From Cystobacter ferrugineus (lineage in GTDB: Bacteria > Myxococcota > Myxococcia > Myxococcales > Myxococcaceae), in assembly GCF_001887355.1 (NCBI RefSeq), contig NZ_MPIN01000018.1, positions 1 to 64,000 on the forward strand: a stretch of DNA of 64,000 nucleotides. The letters run 5' to 3'. Made by a program: the position numbers and the translations under genes. Position 1 is the stretch's first letter, and each line of letters starts with the position of its first letter. This document shows, in pieces, positions 27,948-36,429 of the stretch. Below the pieces are notes generated by a model. The model did no database searches. It was not told where the DNA came from and saw only the letters and a program-made list of their open reading frames with translations.

Positions 27948-28120
27948 GGCAGCGGGGTGAGCTCGTGTTTCGTGACGTCCATCGGCTCGCGCTCACCTAC
28001 CACTGGGGCCGGGGAGAGATCCTCTCGCTGCCGCTGCTTCACCGGCAGCGGTACCTGATGCTGATCGAGGCCGAGCAGGACACCGATCTCTTCTCCTCGC
28101 TAGGGGAGGAGCTGAGATGA
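27944..28120 (+). CDS. DUF6760-type small eCIS protein
   Basis: 58 residues; the ATG overlaps the chaperone stop (ATGA). The core FRDVHRLALTYHWGRGEILS followed by LPLLHRQRYLMLIE is the DUF6760 pattern, a small helical protein found almost only in contractile-tail loci. The role is unknown. As the chaperone's adjacent helix it could act with it or be its C-terminal domain after frameshifting. GTG 27965 is an alternative start. Its stop overlaps the next ATG. Confidence 0.78.
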   Translation: MRQRGELVFRDVHRLALTYHWGRGEILSLPLLHRQRYLMLIEAEQDTDLFSSLGEELR

Positions 28121-29415
28121 GCGGCTCCGTCCTGTCCCGGCTCGTGGCGGGGCCTCTGCCTCGGACCCCCGTGCTCGCGCCCCGGGTGGAAGCGGGGAGC
28201 CTTCTGCCTTCGCCGCCAGAGCGGGCTCCCTCCGTGGAGCGTCCCCTCGGGGTGGAGCGGCCGGACCCGGCGCCAGCTCGAGCCGTGGAGCCCGAGGTGG
28301 GTTCCCCCCCGGCACCGCGAGAGGCGCGTCCCGCCATCCGCCAGCAGAGGGAGGCACCGCGTCGACTCGAAGCGCCCACGGATCGGTCCGCCCCAGGCGC
28401 CCAGGTTCAGGCACAGGCCTTCCGTGTGACTCCTCCGCTGGTTCCGGGGCGCACGGTGGAGCGGGGGGCTCGTTCCAGTGACCAGCCACTCGTCATCCGC
28501 GAGCGGGTGCATGAGCACGGCCAGGAGGCGCTGCTCACGCGGGCGCCTCTGGTGGTGCGCCCGTCCGTCGAGCCGCCGAGGCACGAGGGGTCGGAGCGCG
28601 TGGCCCGTCCCATGGCTCGGGAGGTGACGCCCACGCGCGTTCCGCCCGTGGTGGCACCGCCCTTCGAGGCGCGGCGGGGCGGATTCGTCCGTGTCGAGCC
28701 GGCCGCCCAGGTGCGTGAGCCCGAGGACGTGTCGCTCCCGGTGCGTGAACCCGGAGCCCTCTCGGTTCCTCCGCGAGGACGCGTTCTCTCGAATCCGCTC
28801 GTGGTGCGTGCGCCGGGGCGTGCTTCGCGCCCGGTCTCGCCGGGAGTGGAGCGGAGCCTCTCACCGGAGGCCGTCGCACCGTCGCCCGCTGGAGTGCCCT
28901 CGCGGCAAGGGGCGGAGGGTGTCTCCCAGGTTCCCGTGACAGCCCCGGTGGGCTCGCGGCGGAAGTCCTCCCCACCACTCGTGGCCGAGCCGGCTCGCGG
29001 GAACGAGAAGCGCTCTCGGAATGCACCCGAGACCGAGCCGGCTCGCGGGAACGAGAAGCGCTCTCGCGACGTGCGGGGGGCCGAGCCCGTTCCCGAGAAC
29101 GAGCCGCGTGCTCGCGTTGGGAAGACGCCGGCCCCGGCTCCTGCTCGCCCCGTAGGGGCCGCGGCGTCCCAGGCGAAGGCGACTCCCGTGATGCCTCGGC
29201 GGGAAGCCCGGGCCTCCATGGACAGGAGCGCCTCCTCCGCGCAGGCGGCACGCTCGCGGCAGGCGGGCCGGCCGACGGTCGCGATCGCGATCGGCACGCT
29301 GGAGATCCGGGAGAAGCAGGCGCCCACGGCTCATCCCGTCGCCGCGGTCGCTCCGCGTTCACACGAGATCGATCCGGGCCTTCCCTTCGGTGGTTCCTCT
29401 TCGGGGAGGTGGTAG
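28117..29415 (+). CDS. Disordered Pro/Arg-rich eCIS protein
   Basis: 432 residues, ATGA-coupled to DUF6760. Almost the whole chain is low-complexity Pro, Arg, Glu, Ala and Val with no predicted fold. Three imperfect 16-residue repeats start EPARGNEKRSR, EPARGNEKRSR and EPVPENEPRAR (DNA 28985-29128); the first two share 34 identical bases. The only conserved-looking part is TVAIAIGTLEIREKQ near residue 390, a motif type seen at the end of variable-length proteins in other eCIS loci. Length and disorder would fit a spacer or ruler, but that is inference. Confidence 0.65.
   Translation: MSGSVLSRLVAGPLPRTPVLAPRVEAGSLLPSPPERAPSVERPLGVERPDPAPARAVEPEVGSPPAPREARPAIRQQREAPRRLEAPTDRSAPGAQVQAQAFRVTPPLVPGRTVERGARSSDQPLVIRERVHEHGQEALLTRAPLVVRPSVEPPRHEGSERVARPMAREVTPTRVPPVVAPPFEARRGGFVRVEPAAQVREPEDVSLPVREPGALSVPPRGRVLSNPLVVRAPGRASRPVSPGVERSLSPEAVAPSPAGVPSRQGAEGVSQVPVTAPVGSRRKSSPPLVAEPARGNEKRSRNAPETEPARGNEKRSRDVRGAEPVPENEPRARVGKTPAPAPARPVGAAASQAKATPVMPRREARASMDRSASSAQAARSRQAGRPTVAIAIGTLEIREKQAPTAHPVAAVAPRSHEIDPGLPFGGSSSGRW
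28985..29066 (+). repeat. Short in-frame direct repeat in the disordered eCIS gene
   Basis: A 34-bp sequence starting CCGAGCCGGCTCGCGGGA occurs at 28985-29018 and 29033-29066, a 48-bp period encoding 16 residues. A third diverged unit follows. The copies are identical at DNA level, which suggests a recent expansion. Confidence 0.8.
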
Positions 29416-30543
29416 GTGGCCCTGTTCACGAGCCTTTCCCATGCCGGCGAAGTGCTCGCCCATCTCGTGCGCAAACGGCTCGAGCTGGGTGATGGGCAGG
29501 TCATCCTTGGCCCTCCACGCGAGGAGATCCTCGACACCAGTCAGCACCTGCGCATCACGCTGCTCTGGGTGAACGAGGCTCCATCCCATCGCAATGATCT
29601 CTCGGTCCGCAATCCCGACGGCACGCTGACGCCGCCGCCGCTCTCCCTCACCGCGACCTTCCTCTTCACCACCTACGGCAACACCGTGTCGGAGGAGCTG
29701 TTCGGCGCGTACGACCTGCTCGGCAACGTCATGCGGGTGTTCCACAACGAGCCCGAGCTCACCCTGCCGCTGCCCGAGCTCTCCGAGCGGGGGGAGGGCA
29801 GGCTGGGCATCACCCTGGTGCCGCTGTCTCCCGAGCTGGTCGAGAAGCTCTTCGGACCCCTGCAGCTCAAGCACCGCGCCTTCGCCCTGTACGAGGTGGG
29901 CCCCCTCCGGCTCAAGAGCCTGCGGGAGGCGCTCGCGGCCAGCCCGGTGGTGGTGCCCGGAGGTGTCCGGCTGGCGGGGCCGGTGGTCCGCAAGAAGCCC
30001 GTTCTGCGCAACGTGGTCCCGCCGGTGCAGGCGGTGGGGGGACGGGTGCGCCTCGATGGCTTCTTCCCGGCGGCGCCCACGCGCGTCATGGTGGGGACGA
30101 GCCGGCTCGAAGGCGGGGACATCCAGGTACTGGAGGGCTCGCGCGCGGTGCTCATCACGCTCCCCCCCTCCCTGCCGGAGGGAACGCACCCCGTCACGGT
30201 CTCGGTGGACAACGTGAGCTCGGAGCCGGTGCTGATGCGGGTGATCTCCGCGGGTGAGGCCACGTTCGATGCCCTCCCCTCGCTCACGCACTCCAAGGGC
30301 ACCAACCTGGTGCTCTCGGGGCGGGCCCTGTCGGGAGTGGTCGAGGTGGTCGCCTGGCCCGAGGCGGGCGTTCAGTCTCCGGGAGACGTGAGGACGCTCG
30401 CGCTCGCCTCGCCGGCGAGTGAGGACCAGCTCACCGTTTCCTCGTCCTCGCTCGCGCCCCTGGCCCCCCGTGCCTACCGCCTGGCCGCGCGCGTCGGTGA
30501 GTACCACTTCACGCCGCACATCCTCCTCGAGGTGGTCCCGTGA
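29416..30543 (+). CDS. Pvc16/DUF4255-type tail terminator (cap) protein
   Basis: 375 residues from GTG 29416, directly after the preceding stop. Residues 1-190 are DUF4255-like (LRITLLWVNEAPSHRN, LSLTATFLFTTYGN, PPPLSLT), the domain of Afp16/Pvc16 that caps the distal end of tube and sheath and sets particle length. Residues ~200-375 add two Ig-like beta domains (GGRVRLDGFFPAAPTRVMVG, ASEDQLTVSSSSLAPLAPRA), making it longer than Afp16. Its GTG-A stop overlaps the ATPase start. Confidence 0.85.
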   Translation: MALFTSLSHAGEVLAHLVRKRLELGDGQVILGPPREEILDTSQHLRITLLWVNEAPSHRNDLSVRNPDGTLTPPPLSLTATFLFTTYGNTVSEELFGAYDLLGNVMRVFHNEPELTLPLPELSERGEGRLGITLVPLSPELVEKLFGPLQLKHRAFALYEVGPLRLKSLREALAASPVVVPGGVRLAGPVVRKKPVLRNVVPPVQAVGGRVRLDGFFPAAPTRVMVGTSRLEGGDIQVLEGSRAVLITLPPSLPEGTHPVTVSVDNVSSEPVLMRVISAGEATFDALPSLTHSKGTNLVLSGRALSGVVEVVAWPEAGVQSPGDVRTLALASPASEDQLTVSSSSLAPLAPRAYRLAARVGEYHFTPHILLEVVP

Positions 30544-32495
30544 GGGGTCTCGAGCTCGCACGGGAGATGGCCCTGCTCGGGGCGGAGTGCACGGCGCTCG
30601 TGCGCGAGGACGTCGTCATCGACGCGCACCAGGGCTATCCGGATCAACGGGAGGCCTGGGACTCGCTGGGCGAGCGCATGCGGGCCCACGTGGCGGGGGA
30701 GGGGGCCTCGCGGCTGCTCGGCGTCGTCGGCCTGCCAGAGGCTTCGTACTGGCTCGTCCAGCTCTGCACGGCCGTGGAGGTGTACCCGGAGGCCGCGGCG
30801 GCGGTGAGCATCATCGCGGAGGACGAGCGGCTCTCGCTGGTGACGCCCGTCGTCTTCGCGCGCCTGCTGCGCGCGGCCCTGGGGATTCCCTTCGCCCAGG
30901 CGTTGCGTGAGGCCATTCCCGGAGGGACGGCCGAGCGGCTCGGACTGGTGGAGCGCGCGGAGCCCGCCGCGAACCGGCCCCTCTCCCAGCAGCCCCTGCG
31001 CCTGACGGCGGCCGAGCTCGCCGCGGCGCTCGGAGACGAGCCGGCCAGCGACAAGGGCACGTTGTCGGTGCGCCGCGAGCCGCCCTCCGCCGGGACGGGC
31101 TTCGCGCGGGCCTTCGTCCAGGGAGCGGCGGAGCTCCTGCGGGAGCGTGGTGTGCTCTGCATCCGCGCCGCGTCGAGCCGTGCCGGCAGGCAGCTCGCCC
31201 TGGACCTCGCCTCGTACCGCGGAGAGTCCGCCCTGCTCGTCACGGCGGGCGAGGAGTTGGTGGAGCCGGCCGAGGTGTGGCGCCTGCGCGGCGGTCTGGC
31301 CATCGTCGACCTGTCCCTCGCCGCGGGCGCTCGTGGCTTCTCGGAGGCCTGGGTCCAGCGGCTCGCCCGGCACCAGCGGCCGCTCGTGGTCATCGCGCCG
31401 TGGAGCACGGTGACCTTCGAGCTCGCCACGGTGGATGTCGAGGGGCTCGATCCCCAGGCTCGCCTGCGCGTCTGGTCGCTCGGCCTGGGTGACGAGTCCC
31501 GGGCGGCCGGACTGGCCTCGCGCTTCGGCGTCAACCTCGAGGAGGTGAGGGCGGCGGTCCGGGCTGCTCGCGATACGGCCCGGCTCGAGGGCCGCATGGA
31601 GGTGGAGGGCGATGAGCAGACCCTCGCGGCCGAGGTGATGGCCCAGGGGGCCCGGCGCATGGGCCGGGTGGTCAGCCGCCTGCGCACCAACGCCCGGATC
31701 GAGCACCTCATCGTGCCGCCCGCGATGCGCCAGGCGCTCGAGGACATCGTCGCCTGGTATCGCGCCGGGCCGCGTGTCCGCGGCGAATGGCACCTGGCGG
31801 AGCGCTCGCCCCTGGGGCGGGGGTTGAGCTGCCTCTTCGCGGGTCCTCCGGGCACGGGCAAGACCTTCGCCGCGCAGTGCCTCGCCGGCACGCTCGGCCT
31901 CAACCTCTACCGGATCGACCTCAGCCAGGTCGTCTCCAAGTACATCGGTGAGACGGAGAAGGCGCTGCACCGGATCTTCGAGGAGGCCGAGTCGGGTCAC
32001 GGCATCCTCCTCTTCGACGAGGCCGACGCGCTCTTCGGCAAGCGCTCCGAGGTGAAGGACGCCCACGACCGCTACGCCAACATCGAGGTGGGCTACCTGC
32101 TGCAGCGGCTCGAGTCCTTCGAGGGCGTGTCGATCCTGACCACCAACCTGCGCAACCACATCGACCCGGCGTTCGTCCGGCGCCTGGCCTTCATCCTCGA
32201 CTTCCCCATGCCGGACGCGCGCACGCGCCGCACCCTCTGGGAGCAGTCGCTGCCACCCCGGGAGCGCTGGGAGCCATCGCTCGACCTGGGGCAGTTCGTC
32301 GAGCGCTTTCCCCTGTCGGGCGGAAACATCCACAACATCGGGCTCGCGGCGGCTCACCTCGCCGCCGCGCGGGCGGACGGATCGTTGCGCACCGAGCACC
32401 TGGTGCGCGCCACGTACCGCGAGCTCGAGAAGAACGGCATGCCCCGCTCGCGCGAGAGCTTCGGGCCGCTCTCCACCCATCTGCCTGGAAGGTGA
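30540..32495 (+). CDS. eCIS AAA+ ATPase (Afp15/Pvc15-like)
   Basis: 651 residues, GTGA-coupled to the cap gene. The C-terminal AAA+ module has Walker A GPPGTGKT (435-442), Walker B ILLFDEADALFGKRSEVKD and sensor-1 ILTTNLRNHID. The N-terminal ~400 residues hold a second, degenerate ATPase-like fold (SSRAGRQLALDLA in place of Walker A). This double layout is typical of eCIS ATPases, which are needed for particle assembly or cargo loading. It is cytoplasmic. Confidence 0.93.
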   Translation: MRGLELAREMALLGAECTALVREDVVIDAHQGYPDQREAWDSLGERMRAHVAGEGASRLLGVVGLPEASYWLVQLCTAVEVYPEAAAAVSIIAEDERLSLVTPVVFARLLRAALGIPFAQALREAIPGGTAERLGLVERAEPAANRPLSQQPLRLTAAELAAALGDEPASDKGTLSVRREPPSAGTGFARAFVQGAAELLRERGVLCIRAASSRAGRQLALDLASYRGESALLVTAGEELVEPAEVWRLRGGLAIVDLSLAAGARGFSEAWVQRLARHQRPLVVIAPWSTVTFELATVDVEGLDPQARLRVWSLGLGDESRAAGLASRFGVNLEEVRAAVRAARDTARLEGRMEVEGDEQTLAAEVMAQGARRMGRVVSRLRTNARIEHLIVPPAMRQALEDIVAWYRAGPRVRGEWHLAERSPLGRGLSCLFAGPPGTGKTFAAQCLAGTLGLNLYRIDLSQVVSKYIGETEKALHRIFEEAESGHGILLFDEADALFGKRSEVKDAHDRYANIEVGYLLQRLESFEGVSILTTNLRNHIDPAFVRRLAFILDFPMPDARTRRTLWEQSLPPRERWEPSLDLGQFVERFPLSGGNIHNIGLAAAHLAAARADGSLRTEHLVRATYRELEKNGMPRSRESFGPLSTHLPGR

Positions 32496-32498
32496 GTC

Positions 32499-32777
32499 AT
32501 GGCTCCGCGCGATCTCGACATCCGCATCGATCGTCTGGTGCTCGAGCTGGGAGGAGGGCCGAGCGGCACGCCCGAGCGGCGCGCGCTCCTCGAGGCCGCC
32601 CTGCGCAAGCTAGGTGAGCGGCTCGCCAACGCTCCCTTCCGCTTCCAGCCCCTCCAGGCCATCGCGCTGGAGCGGCTGTCCATCGACACCCTGTCCACCG
32701 AGGAGCTGCTCGGCCCTCGTGGCGCCGAACGGCTCGCGGACGAGCTCTACGCAGAAATCACCAGGAGGCTTGGATGA
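32499..32777 (+). CDS. Small eCIS protein of unknown function
   Basis: 92 residues, 3 bases after the ATPase gene and ATGA-overlapping the next. It is predicted mostly helical (RRALLEAALRKLGERLANAP, QAIALERLSIDTLSTEELLG). Similar-sized helical proteins occur at this position in other eCIS loci. No domain is recognised. Confidence 0.68.
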   Translation: MAPRDLDIRIDRLVLELGGGPSGTPERRALLEAALRKLGERLANAPFRFQPLQAIALERLSIDTLSTEELLGPRGAERLADELYAEITRRLG

Positions 32778-33451
32778 GCAACGATCCCCTGAAGTACCTC
32801 CGCGGAGCCTTCATCGCCTACGAGCCCGGGGGCTATCCCGATGGCAACAAGCGGGTCATTCCCTTCCGCTTCAACCCGGAGACGCTCTCGCGCTCGCTCC
32901 AGGTCGAGCAGGGCCGGAGCGGTTCCGGCACCGAGGGCGCGGCCCGGGGCGCCGCGGGTGGCAAGGGCGAGGCGGCGGATGCGGCCAGCGGCTCGCTCAA
33001 GCAGACCTTCACCGTCCAGGTGCGCTTCGACTTCGACGACCGGCACGAGGTGGCCAGGAACCTGCCGGCCGAACTCGGCATCGCCCCCGAGATCGCGGCG
33101 CTCGAGAGCCTGCTGTACCCGGCCGAGTCACCCACGGAGCGCACGGGCGACGGCAGCGAGCCGGTGCGCGCGCGCAGCCAACGCATGACGGTGCTCTTCG
33201 TCTGGGGCCGCAAGCGGGTGCTGCCCGTGCGCATCACCGCCATGAACGTCAACGAGACGCGCTTCAACGCCGAGCTCAACCCGCTGCGCGCCGAGGTCGA
33301 TGTGGCGCTCGAGGTGTTGGGTGAGGTCGATGCCCGGGACAACCGGGCCGTCGGCGATGCGCTCTCCTTCACCGGCTCGAAGCGACGCGAGCTGGCGCAG
33401 CGCTTCTTCGACACGACGGCATCGCAGAGCTCCAACATCCTGCCGCTCTAA
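32774..33451 (+). CDS. CIS tube-adaptor protein (baseplate hub, Afp7-like N-domain)
   Basis: 225 residues. It begins with LRGAFIAYEPGGYPDGNKRV followed by IPFRFNPETLSRSLQVEQGR, the typical start of the contractile-injection-system tube/adaptor family. That protein links the hub to the first tube ring. A Gly/Ala/Ser loop at ~50-72 (RGAAGGKGEAADAASG) precedes the main beta domain (QTFTVQVRFDFDDR, MTVLFVWGRKRVLPVRITAM). In Afp the LysM domain is fused to this protein; here it is the next gene. Confidence 0.85.
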   Translation: MSNDPLKYLRGAFIAYEPGGYPDGNKRVIPFRFNPETLSRSLQVEQGRSGSGTEGAARGAAGGKGEAADAASGSLKQTFTVQVRFDFDDRHEVARNLPAELGIAPEIAALESLLYPAESPTERTGDGSEPVRARSQRMTVLFVWGRKRVLPVRITAMNVNETRFNAELNPLRAEVDVALEVLGEVDARDNRAVGDALSFTGSKRRELAQRFFDTTASQSSNILPL

Positions 33452-33463
33452 GGAGGCCGGGAC

Positions 33464-33739
33464 ATGATCGACAAGTCGAGCCGGTACGCGGGAACGGGGA
33501 CCTACGCCGCGGTGGATGCCTCGGAGGAGTCCGTCGAGGGGCTGGAGCTGCGCTCCATTCCCCAGGTCCACGGCGTCTTCTTCCACACGGTGCGCGAGGG
33601 CGAACGGTTGGATCACCTCTCCCAGCGCTACTTCCGGGACCCCAGGCGGTTCTGGAAGATCTGCGACGCCTCGGACGAGCTCGATCCCTTCGAGGTGCTC
33701 GTCCCCGGCCATCCGGTGCTCATTCCCCCGAACAAGTGA
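33464..33739 (+). CDS. LysM-domain baseplate protein (Afp7 C-domain/gpX-like)
   Basis: 91 residues preceded by AAGGAGG. Residues 37-89 form one LysM/gpX unit (FFHTVREGERLDHLSQRYF, PRRFWKICDASDELDPFEVL, HPVLIPPN). In contractile tails this small protein stabilises the hub-tube junction. It lacks a signal peptide, which favours a particle role over a cell-wall one. Confidence 0.85.
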   Translation: MIDKSSRYAGTGTYAAVDASEESVEGLELRSIPQVHGVFFHTVREGERLDHLSQRYFRDPRRFWKICDASDELDPFEVLVPGHPVLIPPNK

Positions 33740-33766
33740 CGCGGCGCGCGCAAGGGAGCATGGACG

Positions 33767-34912
33767 GTGCCTGATGCCCGGATCAGCGTGATGTTCGACG
33801 GCAAGCGCCTCGAGGCGGGGGTGCTCGGGCTGCTCACGCGGCTCGAGGTCCGCGAGAGTGACGCGGATGCCACCGTCGCCGCGCTGCGCTTCAACCTCAG
33901 CCAGCTCCCCGACGGCGAGTTCTCGCCCGTCGACGAGGAGCTGTTCACGCCCGCCGCGCACCTCTCGCTCGACGTCGAGGCTCCGGGTGGCAATCCCGTG
34001 CGCCTCTTCGATGGCTACGTCACCCACGTCCGGCCCCACTTCGAGCGCATCGAGTCCAACTGCTACGTGGAGATCCTCGCCATGGACTCCGCGCTGCTGC
34101 TCGCCGCGGAGGAGCGCGTGGCGAGCTACCCCGACATGACCGATGCCGAGGCGGCCGAGCAGATCTTCGGGCGCTACAACATTCCCTTCTCCAGCGAGCC
34201 CACGGCCGCCCGCCACGAGGCGGACAAGCAACTGCTGATGCAGCGGGGGACGGACTGGGACTTCGTCCGCCGGCTGGCCCGGCGCAATGGCTTCGTCTGC
34301 TACCTGGAGCCAGATGCGGTGTCGGGCTCGGTCACGGCCTTCTTCAAGCCCCGCGACGTCACCGGCACGCCCCAGGCCGATCTCTCCGTGCTGCGAGAGG
34401 ACGCCAACCTGCTGTGGATCGACTTCCAGTTCGTCTCGTCCGGTCCGGTGCGCGCCCGGGGCGTGGCCATCGATCCCATCGAGAAGCGGCTCGTGCGCGC
34501 GGACGGAGAGCCCGTGCTCGCGCCCCTGGGCGATGCGCTGCTGGATGGCGAGGTCGAGTCGGGTCTGAAGAGCGCTGGCGTCAAGGAGGCCGTCACGCTG
34601 CTGAGGGATCCTCCGCCACTCGGAGAGGCCATCGCCTCGGCGGGGGCCGCGGCCACGGATCGCGCCCTGTTCGCCGTGGAGGCTCGCGGCGAGCTGGATC
34701 CGGCGCTCTATCGCAACCTGCTGCGCGCCCGGCGCCCCGTGCTCGTCAAGGGCGTGGGCCGGCGCTTCGCGGGCGCGTACTACGTGCGCGCGGTCCGCAC
34801 CACCTTCGAGGAAGGCGCCCTGCGTCAGTCCTTCGTCGCCGAGCGCAATGCCACCGGCCTCAGCGGTGGGGAGGAGTTCGGCAAGAGCGCCGAGGAGGTT
34901 CCAGCACAATGA
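33767..34912 (+). CDS. eCIS baseplate hub protein (gp27/gpD-like)
   Basis: 381 residues from GTG 33767. It has the gpD/VgrG N-half pattern: a beta-barrel start (PDARISVMFDGKRLEAGVLG), a FDGYVTHVRPHFE strand and a late-control-type domain (ASYPDMTDAEAAEQIFGRYN, QRGTDWDFVRRLARRNGFVC). It forms the trimeric hub on which the spike sits. Hub and spike are separate genes here, overlapping by ATGA, not a single VgrG. Confidence 0.88.
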   Translation: MPDARISVMFDGKRLEAGVLGLLTRLEVRESDADATVAALRFNLSQLPDGEFSPVDEELFTPAAHLSLDVEAPGGNPVRLFDGYVTHVRPHFERIESNCYVEILAMDSALLLAAEERVASYPDMTDAEAAEQIFGRYNIPFSSEPTAARHEADKQLLMQRGTDWDFVRRLARRNGFVCYLEPDAVSGSVTAFFKPRDVTGTPQADLSVLREDANLLWIDFQFVSSGPVRARGVAIDPIEKRLVRADGEPVLAPLGDALLDGEVESGLKSAGVKEAVTLLRDPPPLGEAIASAGAAATDRALFAVEARGELDPALYRNLLRARRPVLVKGVGRRFAGAYYVRAVRTTFEEGALRQSFVAERNATGLSGGEEFGKSAEEVPAQ

Positions 34913-35589
34913 CCCAGGAAGAGCTGCTGAGAGCGTTCGACGAACACGTCCGGAGCCGCTTCTACGGCAAGTACGAGGGCGTCGTGACGCAGGTCGAGGA
35001 TCCGCTCGGCATCGGACGCATCCGGGCCCGCGTGCCCGCAGTGCTCGGGGAGGAGACCGAGAGTGGCTGGGCGCTGCCTTGCGCTCCCTTCGCCGGCGCG
35101 GACCGGGGGTTCTTCTTTCTCCCGGAGGTGGGTGACACGGTGTGGATCGAGTTCGCCGCCGGGGACCCGAGCCGCCCCATCTGGACTGGGGCCTTCTGGG
35201 GCGCACCCCAGAGCGCGGGGGGGCGCGATGACCTGGCCAGCAAGACCGGGAGCGAGGCGCCCACGCACGAGGGCGAAGCCGCCGCTCCGGGCAGATCGGT
35301 GCTCCGCACGCGCGCCGGTCACCGCCTTTTCTTCGAGGACGATGGCGAGATCGTGGTGCTGGCCAACGGCAACGACAAGACCGAGATCCGCCTGACGAAG
35401 GAGGGCGAGGTCGTCATCAAGGCGAGCAAGATCAAGCTGGGAGCGGACGCCTCGAAGGCGCTCGTGCTCGGAGACGACTTCCAGCAGCTCTTCAATCAGC
35501 ACACGCACCCGACGGGCGTCGGTCCCTCGGGGCCTCCGGCGCAGCCGATGCAGCCTTCCCACCTGTCGACCAAGAGCTTCACGGAGTGA
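34909..35589 (+). CDS. eCIS spike protein (gpV/gp5-like OB-fold)
   Basis: 226 residues. The N-terminal OB domain (KYEGVVTQVEDPLGIGRIRA, GFFFLPEVGDTVWIEFAAGD) is followed by a short beta-helix spike (TRAGHRLFFEDDGEIVVLAN, TEIRLTKEGEVVIKASKIKL). The end contains HTHPTGVGPSGPP, a His-rich tail common in gpV/gp5 proteins. It trimerises into the piercing needle. No lysozyme domain is present. Confidence 0.9.
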   Translation: MTQEELLRAFDEHVRSRFYGKYEGVVTQVEDPLGIGRIRARVPAVLGEETESGWALPCAPFAGADRGFFFLPEVGDTVWIEFAAGDPSRPIWTGAFWGAPQSAGGRDDLASKTGSEAPTHEGEAAAPGRSVLRTRAGHRLFFEDDGEIVVLANGNDKTEIRLTKEGEVVIKASKIKLGADASKALVLGDDFQQLFNQHTHPTGVGPSGPPAQPMQPSHLSTKSFTE

Positions 35590-36050
35590 GCATGCTCGTG
35601 CTCGATACCCTCAAGACGGCCCTGGAGCAGGACTGGCTGGGCTCGCATCCCCAGAACGCGATGGAGTCCGGCGATCGTTTCGCGGGCGCGGTCGCCAACT
35701 GGTTCGCGAGCGCACAGGCCGGCGCGTTCCCGTGCACCACCGCGGCCGCGCGCAGGCCCCAGCTCGCCTCCTCGGCCGCCATGGCCCTCCAGTCCGGTAC
35801 GGCGCAGGGGGCTGGCGCGGCGCTCGCGCTCGCCATCGCCCAGTACATGGTGGGCCAGGTCTTCGGCTCCGGAGTCGCCGCGTTCCCCCTGGCGACGAGC
35901 GCCGCCGTGACGATGATTGGCGCCACCTTCGGCAACCTGGAGCTCTCCAAGGCCGACCGCGTCCAGTCCATCGCGACGGCCTGCACGGTGCTCGCCGCCT
36001 CGACGCTCGTGACCTTTCCACCCCCCATGCCGCCGGCGCCGGTGTCCTGA
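35586..36050 (+). CDS. Unassigned eCIS protein in the PAAR position
   Basis: 154 residues, GTGA-coupled to the spike gene (ATG 35592 is an alternative). In other eCIS loci a PAAR tip gene is expected here, but I see no PAAR sequence and no matching His/Cys pattern. The chain is Ala-rich and moderately hydrophobic (SGTAQGAGAALALAIAQYMV, AVTMIGATFGNLEL, ATACTVLAASTLVTF), with a Pro-rich end (PPPMPPAPVS). It could be a novel tip-associated or membrane-active component. Function is unknown. Confidence 0.65.
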   Translation: MSMLVLDTLKTALEQDWLGSHPQNAMESGDRFAGAVANWFASAQAGAFPCTTAAARRPQLASSAAMALQSGTAQGAGAALALAIAQYMVGQVFGSGVAAFPLATSAAVTMIGATFGNLELSKADRVQSIATACTVLAASTLVTFPPPMPPAPVS

Positions 36051-36060
36051 GGAGGCTGAC

Positions 36061-36429
36061 ATGGCTGACCGTTTTCTCTACCACCCGTTCCGGTTCGGCG
36101 CGCAGGGCGGCGTCGCGGTCACCGAGGATCCGGATCGGCACCTGCGTGACAAGGTCGAGGCGGTGCTCTTCACCGCGCCGGGCGAGCGCGTCAACCAGCC
36201 GGACTTCGGCGCCGGTCTCAACCGCGCCGTGTTCGAGACCCTGGACGAGCTGTCGATCGCCGCCCTGGAGTTCCGCGTCTCGCAGGCGCTGCGGCGGGAC
36301 ATCGGCGAGGAGATCATCATCGACTCGGTCGACTTCGAGCCCGAGCCCGAAGCCGGCGAGCTCGTCCTGCACATCGCGTTTCGCAGGCGCTCGGACCAGC
36401 GGCCCCGCAGCCTGGAGGTCCGGCTATGA
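36061..36429 (+). CDS. eCIS baseplate wedge protein gp25-like (Afp9)
   Basis: 122 residues preceded by GAGGAGG. It shows the gp25/gpW pattern: VTEDPDRHLRDKVEAVLFTA, GERVNQPDFGAGLNRAVFET, LEFRVSQALRRDIGEEIIID. It connects the baseplate wedges to the first sheath ring. ATGA overlap with the J-like gene that follows. Confidence 0.93.
   Translation: MADRFLYHPFRFGAQGGVAVTEDPDRHLRDKVEAVLFTAPGERVNQPDFGAGLNRAVFETLDELSIAALEFRVSQALRRDIGEEIIIDSVDFEPEPEAGELVLHIAFRRRSDQRPRSLEVRL

Noticed and set aside
34909-35589. Lysozyme domain in the spike, as in T4 gp5
   Set aside because: The protein runs straight from the OB domain to a short beta-helix; there is no room or motif for a lysozyme domain.
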